Source of the DNA: Medakamo hakoo
Lineage: Eukaryota > Chlorophyta > Trebouxiophyceae > Coccomyxaceae
DNA: 64,000 bases
Reading direction: 5' to 3'
Assembly (NCBI GenBank): GCA_026636295.1
Contig: CP089465.1
Coordinates: 1 to 64,000, forward strand
Of the stretch, positions 32,421 through 42,560 are shown in pieces. The position numbers and the translations under genes were made by a program. The notes beneath the pieces were generated by a model, which had not been told where the DNA came from, searched no databases, and was given only the letters and a program-made list of their open reading frames with translations. Within the stretch, counting starts at the first letter, position 1, and each line of letters begins with the position of its first letter.

Positions 32421-34705
32421 CTAGGCCGTCGCCGCGTTCCCACCGCCGCCCGCGCGCGCGGCCAGGGCCGCCAACTCTTCGCCCGCCGGCGCGCCCAGCG
32501 TCCGGAACACGCTGGCCAGGTAGCCCGCGTCCGCCGCCAGCTGGGCAGCTCCACTCGCGGACAGAGATGCCGGGTCCAGCCGCCCCAACTCGGCCAGGAC
32601 GGCGGCCGCGGCGGCCGCGGCCGCTTCATCCAGCCACGCGCCCGCGTCGGCGTCGGACGAGCCAGCGGCGCCGCCGCCCGCCGCTTCCAGGGCCGCGACG
32701 AGCGTGCCCGGCAGGGCCAAAATGGCTTCGCCCGCGGCCGTCGCCCAGGCCTGAGGGTACGCCGAGAAGGTGGGCAAGGACGGGTCGGCGGGCTGGCCGC
32801 CGCCCGCCCCTCCGCCGCCGGCCGTCCAGGCGGGCAAGGCCGCGGCGCCCGCGACCGCGCCGACCGCGTCGGCCGTCAGCACACACCGGACCGCGCCGCG
32901 GGCGGCGTCGACCAGGGCGGCGGCGGCAGCGGTGGCCGCCGGCAGCGGGTCCCAGCCGTCTGCGACGGCGCCGTCCAGCTCGGCCCGGGCCGCGGGCGCG
33001 GCCGCGCGCACGCGCGCGGCCGCCGCGCCGTGCGGGCTCGTGCCGGGCAGGGGCGCCGGCGCGCGGGCTTCGGCGAGCAGGGGCGCCAGGCTGGAGGACG
33101 CGTCGCTCTTCAAGTCGGACGCGAGCGCGGCCACCGCGTCCGCCACGCCCGCTGCCGCCGCGGCGACGGGCAGCAGCTGGGCCGCGAGCGTCGGCGCGTG
33201 GGTCGACCCTCCACCCCCGCCACCGCCACCAAGCCCTTCACCCGCCGTCGCCAGGCCGTCCGCGGCCAGGGAAAGGGCCCGGGCGGCCACGCCATCGATG
33301 GCGCGCGCCAGGGCCGGCACACCCGACCCGGCCGTCAGGTCGGCGCACCGGTCCCGCCCCCTGCCCGCCGCTTCTTTCAGCGCGGCGGCGAGCGTCGCCA
33401 GCGACGCGGCCGTGTCGGCCGCGCCCGCGGCCGAGGCCAGGCGTGGGGGCGGGCCCGGCGGGGCGCGGGCCGACACGTCGGCAGTGAGCGCGGCCGTCTC
33501 CAGGTCAGCATACCGCGCGATTTCGGCTTCGACGGGCGCCAGGGTGGCGGCCAGAGCGGCGGCCGCGTCGGCCGGTGGGGCGCCCGCGAGCAGCCCGGCC
33601 ACCCCGTCTGCGTGCGCGCGCACCGCGCCCGCCACAGCGGCCAGCGGCTCCAGCCCGCGCGGGCCCTGGGGCGCCATGGCCGACGCCAGGCGGGCCCGGA
33701 ACTGGCGGTCAATGTGGCGGGCGGACGCGGTGGCCAGCGCCGCGACCAGGGTGGGCGCGGCACCGGGCAGCGCGGCGGCCGCCCACCGCGCGTCGGCAGT
33801 CAGGGCGGCCAGGGCGCGCGAGTGGTAGGCGGGCAGCCAGGTCGGGAAAGCGGAGGGTGGACCCGGGAAGCTGTCCCAGGCGGCCACCACGTCCGGCAGG
33901 CGGGCCTTGACAAAGGCGCGGGCCAGGGAGTCGTGGCCGGTGGACGACGAGGCGGAGGACGACGAGCCGCCGCCACCGCCCACGGCCGCGAGGCAGTCGG
34001 CCAACTCCGCGGCCGGCCCGCCCGCCCGGGACGCCAGGGCCGCCGCCAGCGCCGGCTCCACCAGTTCGGCCAGGCGGGCTTCCAGCGCGGCCACGCGCGC
34101 CGCGCCACCCGCGAACTCAGGCAGGCCACCCACGGCGGCCAAGCCGGCTTTGATGCCGCGCAGCGCGGCCGCGAGCGGCGCTGCGTCGCGCGAGGCGACC
34201 AGGGCGTCGGCCCGGGCGAGCAAGGCGGCGAGGGCGGCTGCGTCGTCCAGGACAGCGGCAGCGGACGTGGCCCTGCTAGCCAGGCGGTCTAGGGAGGCGA
34301 GAGGCGCGATGTCCGCCTCGGCTGCTGCCGCGGCCGTCCGCGCCGACGCCAGCGCCCGGGTGGCCGCGGCTGCGAGCGCGTCGGCGTCGGCGCCCAGCGC
34401 GGCCGCGTCCGCTGCCGCGCCAGGCACGGCTTCCAGGGCCGCCGCCGCCTCTGCTTCTAGGGCCGCCGTTGACGCGTCGATGTGGACGGCCAGGCGGGCG
34501 TCCGCGTCGGCCAGGAAGCTGTTTTTGTTGGGGGCGTGAGCATGGGGCATTCGATCGACGGACGCGCGAGTTTTCCGCGCCCCTGCCCCTGAAAAGCTCA
34601 CCGGTCCAGCGCCTCGCCCGGCGGTCGCCGGGCGCACAGGTCACGCAACCAGGCCGCCGGGTCGAAAGGTTCGACGGTGAAGGCGGCTTCGTCGAGGAGG
34701 GCCAT
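32421..34705 (-). CDS. COG7: Conserved oligomeric Golgi complex subunit 7
   Basis: Exons 34602-34705 and 32421-34518 (minus) give 733 residues. Exon 1 encodes FTVEPFDPAAWLRDLC and joins LDR to FLADADARLAVHIDAS, the opening pattern of COG7 (a short acidic start, then LDxFLxDLExRL). The remainder is a long alpha-helical, Ala-rich chain of about the expected length. COG7 belongs to lobe B of the vesicle tether that retrieves Golgi glycosylation enzymes. Ala enrichment makes the later part hard to align by eye, so the assignment rests mainly on the N-terminus and overall helical build. Confidence 0.7.
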
Positions 34706-34800
34706 GATTGTTGGGCGCGCGCACGACCTCGGGCCACCTCGAAAAAAAGGGATGAATGAGAACGCAGGCCTGGTGTTTTCGTTTGCAAAGCACTAACTCT

Positions 34801-37782
34801 CTAGATCTCTTCCATTTCGACGTCGGCGGTGGGCATGGGCGCAGGCACAGGAGCGACAGCAGCGGCAGCAGCGGCGCCGGCGTCCTGAACCGGCTCTGGC
34901 ACGGCGGCTGGCCCTCCATCCTCGCAGCCACCGTGCGCGGCGCGCACCCGCACCCAGCTCGCCGCCTCGGCCAGGACGCGGCGCCAGGCGGTCACGGCGG
35001 CGGCGCGGCGCCGGGCGGCCGCGCGCTCAGCTGCCGCCGCCGCTGCTTCGCCGGCCGCCGCCGCCACGGCGGCCGCGTGCTGTTCCAGGACGACGACGCC
35101 CCGGATGACGGGCACCCACCGCCCGCCGCCGCCGCCGACGCGCTCAAAGCCGACCAGCGCGGGCGCGGCATCCACGCCCAAGGCGCGCGCGGCCGCGGCC
35201 GCGCCCGCGATGGCCACGTGCGCGGTCCCCGGCGGCAGCACCGACAGCGGCGGCGCTTCGACGGAGCCGTACTGCGACCGCCCGGGCACGAGGCCGGGCG
35301 CGACGGCGCTCGCGCCGCCCGCCCCGCCGCCACCGCCGCCTCCCTCGCCTGCGTCCGTCCCGGCCGTCCCGGCCGCCCGCAACCGCACCTGCCACGGACC
35401 ATAGTACGCGCCCTTCCACCGAGCTTCGTCCAGGGTCTTGGCGGGCGCGTCCGCCGCGCCCGGCAGCAGCACAAAGCCGCGGCGGCGCCACTGCGTCTCC
35501 GTCGCCAGGTCGTGCACGTCGGCCGCCGCCCAGTACGGCTCGCCCTTGTGCATGCCGGCCGGAGCCGCGTCTGGGTGTGGCGCGGCCGTCTTGGCCATGT
35601 GGCGGCGCAGGATGAAGGTGCGCGAGTCTTTGAAACCGGTGACGGTGGTGGGCGCGCGCGCCGCGGCCGCGGCGACCGCGGCGGCTCGAGCCGCTTCCGC
35701 CGCGGCTTCCGCGGCTTCCGCGGCCGCGGCCGCGGCGTCTAGCGGTGGCACAGGGTCGGATGTGGTGGTGGTGGCGGCGGCGGGGGCAGTGGCGGCGGTC
35801 TGCGCCCCGCCTCCACCGCCTCCGCCACGCGGCACCGGCGCGGCCGCCGCCCGCAGCACGGCCAGGGTCGACGCCCACCAGGCGGCGCCGCCCTTCATGG
35901 ACGGCGGCGCTTGCGCGTCGGGGGCCAAGCCGTCCACGCCCGCGCCAGGGGCCGGGCCGTAGCGCGGTCCCACGCACCGCCCGCCGCCCCGCCACAGCGC
36001 GACGATGCGCGGGTGGCGAAAGGTGGAGGCCGGCGCGGCGGCGCCCGCCCCCTCAGCCCACCGCGCGGACGTGGGCGCCAGCTCGGGCGCGTCCACCCGG
36101 CCCGTCACGGTGTCGGCGCACACCCACCGGCCGGCCTCGCCGGGCGCGTCCCCCGCACAAAAGGCTTCGGCCCACACGCCCGCGACGCCGTGGAAAGGGG
36201 GTGGGCGCCCCGCCCCGCCCGCGGACCGGGCCCACCCCAGGCTGGCGTGGCCTTGGGCGGGCGTGTCCGGTGGGGGTGGCTTGTCCGGTGGCGGCGGCGG
36301 CGGGTGCTTGCGGTTGGCCGCGCCGGTCGCCGACGCCGCCGCCGCGGCCGCCGTCGCTTGCAGGGCCATCGCCAGTTCGGCTTCCATCTCCGCGTCGCCT
36401 CGGCGCTTGGGTGGTGGAGGTGGAGGAGGGGGTGGGGGGGCGTCTCCTTTGACCGGCCCGTGTTCTTCGGAAGGCGGCGGGTCGGACGCGGCTTTCTTGC
36501 CGCGCGCGGCGCGTTTCTTGGCCGGTTGGGGCGGCGGGTCGGCGATGGCGGGCACAGGCCCGCCGCCGCCGCTGCCGCCGGGCGCGGGCGCGCGCGGCGG
36601 CCGGCGCTTCAGCCCGCCTCCAGCCGCGGCCTGAGCCTTGCCCTTGCCCTTGGCAGTCGCACCAGGCCCAGCAGCGCCGCCGGCGCCGGCGGCGGCGGCG
36701 CGCCGCGCCACGGCCGCGGCCCGCTTGGCCACGGCCGCGGGCGGGACCTCGTCCATCAACGCCCACACGCACCGGGCCTGCACCCCGGCCGCGCGCAGCG
36801 CCGCGACGAGCAGGGCGGGCGCTTCGTCGGGGGAGGGCGCCCGGGCGGCCGCCGCGGCGAGCAGGCCGTCGGCCGCGGCGGACGGCCCACCGGCCGCGCC
36901 GGCGGACGCGGCGACGCCGGGCGGCGCAGTGAGCGGGTCAAACGCGGCCGGCCGGCCGGGCTGGCCCGCCACGGCCTCGAAGGAGGCGGCCGGCTTGACG
37001 CCGCGCGCCCACGCGGCGACGAAGGCGCTCAACGCCGGAATGGACGGCCCGACGCCTCCCGGCGACAGAGACAAGCCGTCCAACGCCGCCGGGTCGGCCA
37101 GCGACAGCGCCGCACCGCGCACCCGCTCGTCGTCGGCCGCGGCGTCCAAGGCCAGGCCGCGGGCCAGGGCGCACAGGGCGGCCGCCCGGCCCGCGGCCGC
37201 CGCGTCTTCCCGGCTGGCGGCGGCGGCCGCCCGGATGGCTGCCCGGGCTTCCGCGTCGAGCGCGGCGGCGGCGGCGGCGGCGGTTTGGTCGTCGCCGTCG
37301 CTCAGGGCCAGGTCCACCGAGCGGCCACCCCCGCCGCCGCCCGCGTCTTCCCAGTCCTCCTCGTCGGACGAGACCAGGATGGGGGAGGGGGACGACACGC
37401 CCGGCGGCGTGCCGGTGTCGGCGGCGGCGGCTTCAGCACGGCCAGACGTGGACGGGACCGGCACGGCGTCGTCGCCGTCGCCGTCCTCCTCCTCATCCAG
37501 GCGGGTCGCCGCGGGCGCGCCGCACGCGAGCGAGGCTGCGCGGCCGCGGCTGATGCTGGCCACCGGCGCCAGGCCGCCCACCCGGCCGGCCAGGCCGCGC
37601 ATGGCCCGCTCACTCAGCCCGGTGGCTAGGCCTCCCGCTCCCCGCCGCCGGCGGCCCAGCAGGCCTTCCACAGCCGCCTCGCTCGCGCCGGCTAGCGTGG
37701 ACGGACGGCTCGGTGCGGCCGCGAGGGACGCGGGCGCCGCGCGGTCGGCGCGCTCGCCGCCGTCGCCCCGGCTGGGCGGCAT
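34801..37782 (-). CDS. XPC: DNA damage recognition protein XPC/Rad4
   Basis: Single exon of 993 residues beginning MPPSRGDGGERAD. The N-terminal half is acidic and disordered (VSSDEEDWEDAG). A Rad4 transglutaminase-like fold follows, visible as ALLVAALRAAGVQARCVWAL near 330 and, after a Lys/Pro-rich insert, HPRIVALWRGG. The DNA-binding BHD modules run from about 700: GFKDSRTFILRRHMAKTA, HKGEPYWAAADVHDLATETQ, WKGAYYGPWQV, then SQYGSVEAPPLSVLPPGTAH near 836 and ALVGFERVGGGGGRWVPVIR. It opens damaged duplex DNA to start global-genome nucleotide excision repair. It shares a 197-base divergent promoter with the next gene. Confidence 0.92.
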   Translation of the reverse strand: MPPSRGDGGERADRAAPASLAAAPSRPSTLAGASEAAVEGLLGRRRRGAGGLATGLSERAMRGLAGRVGGLAPVASISRGRAASLACGAPAATRLDEEEDGDGDDAVPVPSTSGRAEAAAADTGTPPGVSSPSPILVSSDEEDWEDAGGGGGGRSVDLALSDGDDQTAAAAAAALDAEARAAIRAAAAASREDAAAAGRAAALCALARGLALDAAADDERVRGAALSLADPAALDGLSLSPGGVGPSIPALSAFVAAWARGVKPAASFEAVAGQPGRPAAFDPLTAPPGVAASAGAAGGPSAAADGLLAAAAARAPSPDEAPALLVAALRAAGVQARCVWALMDEVPPAAVAKRAAAVARRAAAAGAGGAAGPGATAKGKGKAQAAAGGGLKRRPPRAPAPGGSGGGGPVPAIADPPPQPAKKRAARGKKAASDPPPSEEHGPVKGDAPPPPPPPPPPKRRGDAEMEAELAMALQATAAAAAASATGAANRKHPPPPPPDKPPPPDTPAQGHASLGWARSAGGAGRPPPFHGVAGVWAEAFCAGDAPGEAGRWVCADTVTGRVDAPELAPTSARWAEGAGAAAPASTFRHPRIVALWRGGGRCVGPRYGPAPGAGVDGLAPDAQAPPSMKGGAAWWASTLAVLRAAAAPVPRGGGGGGGAQTAATAPAAATTTTSDPVPPLDAAAAAAEAAEAAAEAARAAAVAAAAARAPTTVTGFKDSRTFILRRHMAKTAAPHPDAAPAGMHKGEPYWAAADVHDLATETQWRRRGFVLLPGAADAPAKTLDEARWKGAYYGPWQVRLRAAGTAGTDAGEGGGGGGGAGGASAVAPGLVPGRSQYGSVEAPPLSVLPPGTAHVAIAGAAAAARALGVDAAPALVGFERVGGGGGRWVPVIRGVVVLEQHAAAVAAAAGEAAAAAAERAAARRRAAAVTAWRRVLAEAASWVRVRAAHGGCEDGGPAAVPEPVQDAGAAAAAAVAPVPAPMPTADVEMEEI

Positions 37783-37979
37783 GGCTGGCGCGTGTGCCGG
37801 GCCTGTGGGAGTGTCCGCACGCCCTGGTGTGTGGCGCGGGCGCCCAATTGAGGGCTGGGCGGCGGGCGCGTTCCCTCCGCTCCACCCGCGCGAAACAAAG
37901 GAATGCCCGCACCCCCGCTCCCTCGCGGCTGCACAGCGCAGCTCTCTTGCGCTGGCCGCTGCTGCCTCCCGCTTCCGCG

Positions 37980-39056
37980 ATGGGCCCGCACGCCGTGTCC
38001 CAGGCTCGCGGCGTCCACCTGCCTGCCCAGGCAGGACGCAGACACGCACGGCCACCCCCTGCGCGGGCCGCGCCATCGGTCTCAGCCCTCCTGCTCCGCC
38101 GGCCCGCGGTCTCGTTGGCGGCGAGCCCGCCCGCCCGCGCGCACCCGCCCCAGCCCGACCCGGCCGGGGCGGCGCCGCCCACCCGGGGTGCAGCCGCCGC
38201 CGCCGCCGCCTCGACTGCGGTGGACAAAGGACCGTCCGCCGCCCCCTTGTTCGGTCCACTGGCCGCGCCAGCCACCCTCCTGCTGTTGGACGCCCTGGCC
38301 GCGGCGGCCCTGCCCTCCCCAGCCCACGCCGCCCTGTTGCCGCCCGCCTTGACCGCGCCCGCCGCCCTTGATTTCCTGCTCCACCACCCGGTCGCGGCCG
38401 CGGCCGTCGCCGGTGCGGCAGTGTGGGGAGTGCCCCGAGCTGTGCGCCTGCTGACAAAAGCGGTGCTGTTGCCGGTCGCCCTCCTGGCGGGCGCCGCCCT
38501 CGTCGCGGCCGCGCCGCACGCCGCGGCCGGCGCACTCACCGGCGCGGTCGGCTTTGCGTCCGCCCACCCCGTCCTGGTGTCGGCCGTCATCCTCGGTGGG
38601 GCGGGCGTGCTACTGTCTCCCTACTTGCTCCTGGCCGGCGTGGCCGCCGCCCTCGCGTTCGGCCTGCCCCGCCTGCCCGCCCCGCTGCGCCCTGTCGCAC
38701 CCGCGCCGCTGGTGGAAGCGGAGCGCACGCTGGCGGGCCTGAGAGAGGCGGGCCGGGCCGCCCTCCGGCCTGCGCTCTCACTCGCAGACCAGGTGAAGGG
38801 TGAAGTCGCGTCCCGCACCGGCGCCGCCCTGGACGCGGCGGCCGCGCCCGGCCGGGCGGCCGCCGACGCGATGGGGAGGGTGGGCGCGGCCGTCGCTGGT
38901 GCGGCGGCACAAGTGGAAGGCGCCGCGTCTCGCGTCCAGGCCACAGCGTCTGAGGCGACGGCGTGTCGGTCGCGCCCCACGCCAGCTGAGCGGGCCGCGT
39001 GCGTGCGCGCGCAAAACGAGCGGGCGGCTGGGGAGGAGAGAGACGGGGAGCGGTAG
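37980..39056 (+). CDS. Predicted plastid membrane protein, unknown function
   Basis: Single exon of 358 residues, start MGPHAVSQARGV. Residues 1-85 are rich in Arg, Pro, Ala and Ser and poor in acids, like a chloroplast transit peptide. A hydrophobic stretch ending PSPAHAALLPP (about 120) could be a lumen-type signal. Three to four further hydrophobic segments follow (AAAAVAGAAVWGVPRAVRLL, LLPVALLAGAALVAAA, VLVSAVILGGAGVLLSPYLL). From about 250 there is an Ala-rich amphipathic helical tail with regular Arg/Glu/Asp. I do not recognise the family. Confidence 0.7.
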   Translation: MGPHAVSQARGVHLPAQAGRRHARPPPARAAPSVSALLLRRPAVSLAASPPARAHPPQPDPAGAAPPTRGAAAAAAASTAVDKGPSAAPLFGPLAAPATLLLLDALAAAALPSPAHAALLPPALTAPAALDFLLHHPVAAAAVAGAAVWGVPRAVRLLTKAVLLPVALLAGAALVAAAPHAAAGALTGAVGFASAHPVLVSAVILGGAGVLLSPYLLLAGVAAALAFGLPRLPAPLRPVAPAPLVEAERTLAGLREAGRAALRPALSLADQVKGEVASRTGAALDAAAAPGRAAADAMGRVGAAVAGAAAQVEGAASRVQATASEATACRSRPTPAERAACVRAQNERAAGEERDGER

Positions 39057-39132
39057 AGAGAGGTCCTGGGTTGCACACTGCGCAGTTGTTTTTTGTTCTT
39101 TTTTTTCGCTCGCCCTCCCTCCACCTCGCCCC

Positions 39133-41279
39133 ATGCTCCGTTCCGCTCTGGCGGCGGCGGTGCTGGCGGTGGCGGCCATCCAGGTGCGAACTTGAAAATG
39201 GGAGCTGTGGGGCCGTGTGGGCGCGAAAGCGTCACGAGCGCGGGCGCGCGGCTCCATCTGCGTGCGCTCGTGAAAACGAATGGCGCCCTGTCTTTTTCGC
39301 GCCGCCACACGCCGCACACGCCGCCCCTCCCGCCGCCGCCGCCCCTCCAACTGGGCTTCGAAGGCCGTTTACGTGGGGTCTGAGCGGCGTGACAGACGTG
39401 TGGAATGGCGTGCCGAGTCCTTTTGGGCCCCCGCCTCGGCAGCTGCCGCGGCCCCAACAGCCGTGGCTGTCGCTCCTCACGCCCGCTCCCCGTTCGGGCG
39501 GGCCCTCGCCTCACACCTCCACCCCACTCCCCGCCCAACCACCAGGCCGCCGCCGCCGCGCCGGCCGCCCCGCCCGCCGCCCCGCCCGCGGCCGGCCAGC
39601 CCCCGCGCGATCGGTTCAACTGCGCGCGCGGCTGCGTCTTACCGAAAGACGCGTCCTCCGTCGTGTGCGGCGCCGACGGCCTGACGTACCAAGGTGGGTG
39701 GGTGTGGGTGTGGGGGGAGGGGTGGGTGGGGTGGAGGGGGAGAGAGTGGGGATGGGGCGGACACGGACGGGGGCATGGCCACACCTGCCTCCCTCCCTCT
39801 CTCACACACGCCCACCCCTCCTCTCCACGCCCACACACGCACGCACGCACGCCAGCTGCCTGCCTGGCCGTCTGTTCTGGCACGACCGTCGCGTCCACCG
39901 GCGCGTGCCCGCCCCCGCGCGGCGCCCGCCCCGTGCGGTCGGGCGTGGGCGACCCGCTCGCGTCGCACCCGCTCGCCGGCCTGTTTGCCTGGGTGGACGA
40001 CGCCCTGTCGCCGCCGGGCCCGCCCGGCTCCGTGCGCGGCGGCGCCCAGGACGGCCTCATCCCACCCCCCCGCGTCGTCAACTCCACCGACATCCGCCGC
40101 TTCGCGGCGGCGGGCATGGCGCTGGTCGGCGCCGCGCGCGTCGGCGCCTTCACCCCGGCACTGCGCCCGCCCCTCAACCTGACGGGCCTGCTGGGCGCCG
40201 CGTCGGCCCCGGGCGGGCCCGGCTCCTCCGAGGCGGCGCCCCCGTCCCCGTCGCCGTCGCCCCCCCCGCTCGTCGGCGCGCGGGACGTCATCTTCACGGC
40301 CGACACGCGGCTTCTGTACGCGTCGCGCGAGGAGGTCCCCATCCCGCGCGGCGGGGGCGGGGGCGCCGCCGCCGCCGCCGGCATTGCCGCCCACGCGGGC
40401 GGGGCCGGGCCCGTCGCGACCGACTCCACGCCGGGCTACCCGGGCGACGACCCGCCGCCAGAAGGCGGCAGCCCGCCCGCGCCCGGCGGTGAAACCCCCG
40501 GCGGCGAGGCGGCCAAGGGCTGGATCGTCCTCAACCAGTGGAACGTCCTGTCGTCCAAGCAGGCCTACCCCACCCGGGCCGCGACGTGGCTGTCCTCGTC
40601 CGCGTCCGGCTGTTCGGGCGCGTTCATCGGGCCGTACGTCGTCGCGTCCGCCGCCCACTGCGTGTACGACCGGGCGTCCCGCCGGTTCATGCCCCGGTAC
40701 ACCGCGCGGCCGGCCGCGTACCTGGCCGGCGGGTCGTCGGGGGCCGTCATGTCGCCGTACGGGGCCACGTCCGCCCGGTACTACGCCGTCATGGCGGGCT
40801 GGCAGACCGCGACGTCCGACAGCGCGGCCGACCCGTACGACGTGGCCGCCATCACGATGGCCGACCCCAAGGGCCAGGCCGTCGGCTTCCTCGGCCTCGC
40901 GCTCGACACGGCCAACGGCGTGAAGGGCGACGCGCTGCGCACGGCCGGCTACCCGCAGTCGCCGCCCACCACCTCCGGCACCTTTGTCACCTGGAAGCAG
41001 CCGTGCTACCCCTCCGACGCGGCCGCGGCCAACGGCAACGACGCCAAGATCGTGACGTACTCGCCCGCGGGCGGGGGGTCCTGCCCCGCGGCCGAGCCCG
41101 GCCAGAGCGGGTCGGCGCTGTGGGACCAGGACACCAAGCTGCGCGCCGTCCTGTCGCGCGGCGCGTCCCAGCTCAACATCTGGTGCGAGCTCAACCAGGC
41201 CAACTACGACTTTTTCCAGCGGTACAAGAATGCGAGCCCGACCAACCAGCCGGACGCGCCGCCGCCGCCGGGCAAGTGA
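39133..41279 (+). CDS. Secreted Kazal-domain plus trypsin-like serine protease
   Basis: Exons 39133-39183, 39546-39693 and 39856-41279 give 540 residues. Exon 1 is a signal peptide (MLRSALAAAVLAVAAIQ). After a Pro/Ala linker, residues about 42-90 form a Kazal-like inhibitor domain: CARGCVLPKDASSVVCGADG, LTYQAACLAVCSG and TGAC, with the VCGADGxTY core. The protease part has His334 in VASAAHCVYD, Asp395 in ADPYDVAAI and Ser484 in GQSGSALW, the chymotrypsin/V8-type order. The middle region (about 100-270) is a Gly/Pro-rich linker with no recognised domain. An inhibitor module attached to a protease could restrain or target it. Likely extracellular or vacuolar. The 5' leader of exon 2 is preceded by a 362-base intron. 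Confidence 0.88.
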
Positions 41280-41591
41280 CCCCCGCCAATGACAAAGCAA
41301 CTAGACAAAGGTCGCGTCCCTAGCCATCCTTTTTTTCTATCCTTTCTCTGCATTCCCTTTTGCATTGCCGTGCATGCCAACAACATTTCTCCTGCATTTT
41401 CTCTGGGGTGGTGGGGAATTCTCGTGGGGAGTGGGGAAGTTCCACGTCGAACTACGAATACATTTTGGGCGTGACTGTGAGTTTTTTTTTTTCCCTTTTC
41501 CTCCTGTCCCAAACGCGTCGCGGCCGACAGACGGCGGTTGCGCTCTCCCTTTCTCGTCTTCCCGCTCACGCACACGCACAACGCAAACCCC
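41280..41591. other. Spacer between protease and small secreted gene
   Basis: Less GC-rich than the surroundings, with T tracts at about 41329-41335 and 41483-41492. No gene was seen. Confidence 0.4.
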
Positions 41592-42391
41592 ATGAAAACC
41601 GCCTTCCTCGCCGTGGCCGCAGCCCTGGCCTCCGCCAGCAGCGCGGCTGCGTACGGCTCGGTGAGTGTTTTTTCGGCGCGCGTGCAAGGGGGCGGCGGCC
41701 CGAATCTGTTTGACGAGCTCGGCCAAAAAAAAATAGACCTCTCTGTTTTGAGGGGGGGGCGTGCAGCCCGTCAACCTCCGCCACGCGCACCACTATAGAC
41801 GGCGGTCGAGCGTGGGCATGAGCGGCGAAGAGCTTGCATGGGAAGGGGCTTGCGCAGAAGACGCGGCGGCGCGCCCGCATGCGCAAAACCTGGCCGGCGT
41901 GTCTGCTCGCCCGACCGTCGGTGCCCCTCACACACACACACACACGCGCCCCTGTCCACCAATCACGCCCCTCAGGCACAGCCCAACAAGACCGCCTACC
42001 ACGCCAAGCTGGACGTCCTGCTGGACAAGCTCCAGGTGAGGGCGTTTTCCGAGTGATGGGAGGAGGGAAGGGAGGACGCCCGCGCCCCTCCCTCTCTCCC
42101 CAGGGGCGACCTGGACCCACCCTCTCGCGTCCGCGAGGTTTTTGTTTTTTTTCCAGCGCTCCCCCCGCGCGCGCGCCCACACGCTCACACCCAGACGCGC
42201 CCACACAACACCGCCAACGACCACAGGACGCCAAGAACGCGCCCAAAGACTTGATCGCGGACGTGACGGTCGCCAAGACGGAGCTGAAAAACCACCTGGA
42301 ATGGATCGCGGCGCACAAGCTGATGAAGTTCAAGAACGAGACGGCGGAAGCGTTCCTGGACCTAGAGAAAAAGGTGGGCAAGCCGGAATGA
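41592..42391 (+). CDS. Small secreted helical protein
   Basis: Three short exons, 41592-41660, 41976-42035 and 42227-42391, give only 97 residues, all phase 0. Exon 1 is a clean signal peptide (MKTAFLAVAAALASASSAAA) cut near AYGSA. The mature part of about 75 residues is charged and helical: KTAYHAKLDVLLDKLQ, LIADVTVAKTELKNHLEWIA, ETAEAFLDLEKKVGKPE. It has one N-glycosylation-type NKT and one NET, and no cysteines. The family was not recognised. TGTAA lies 30 bases past the stop (42421-42425), a fitting polyadenylation signal. Confidence 0.8.
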
Positions 42392-42560
42392 CGGGGTGGA
42401 GGCGTGCGTGTGTGTGTTTTTGTAAGACAAAAGAAAAAGTCTGGGCGTCGTGAAAAGAGCCAGCAGGTCTTCGTCCATCCATCCACACACACGACCAAAA
42501 AAAAAACGCCCTGCGGGGTGGCGTGCGTAGCACCCTTTGCCAATTCCCCGCACTCCGCCC

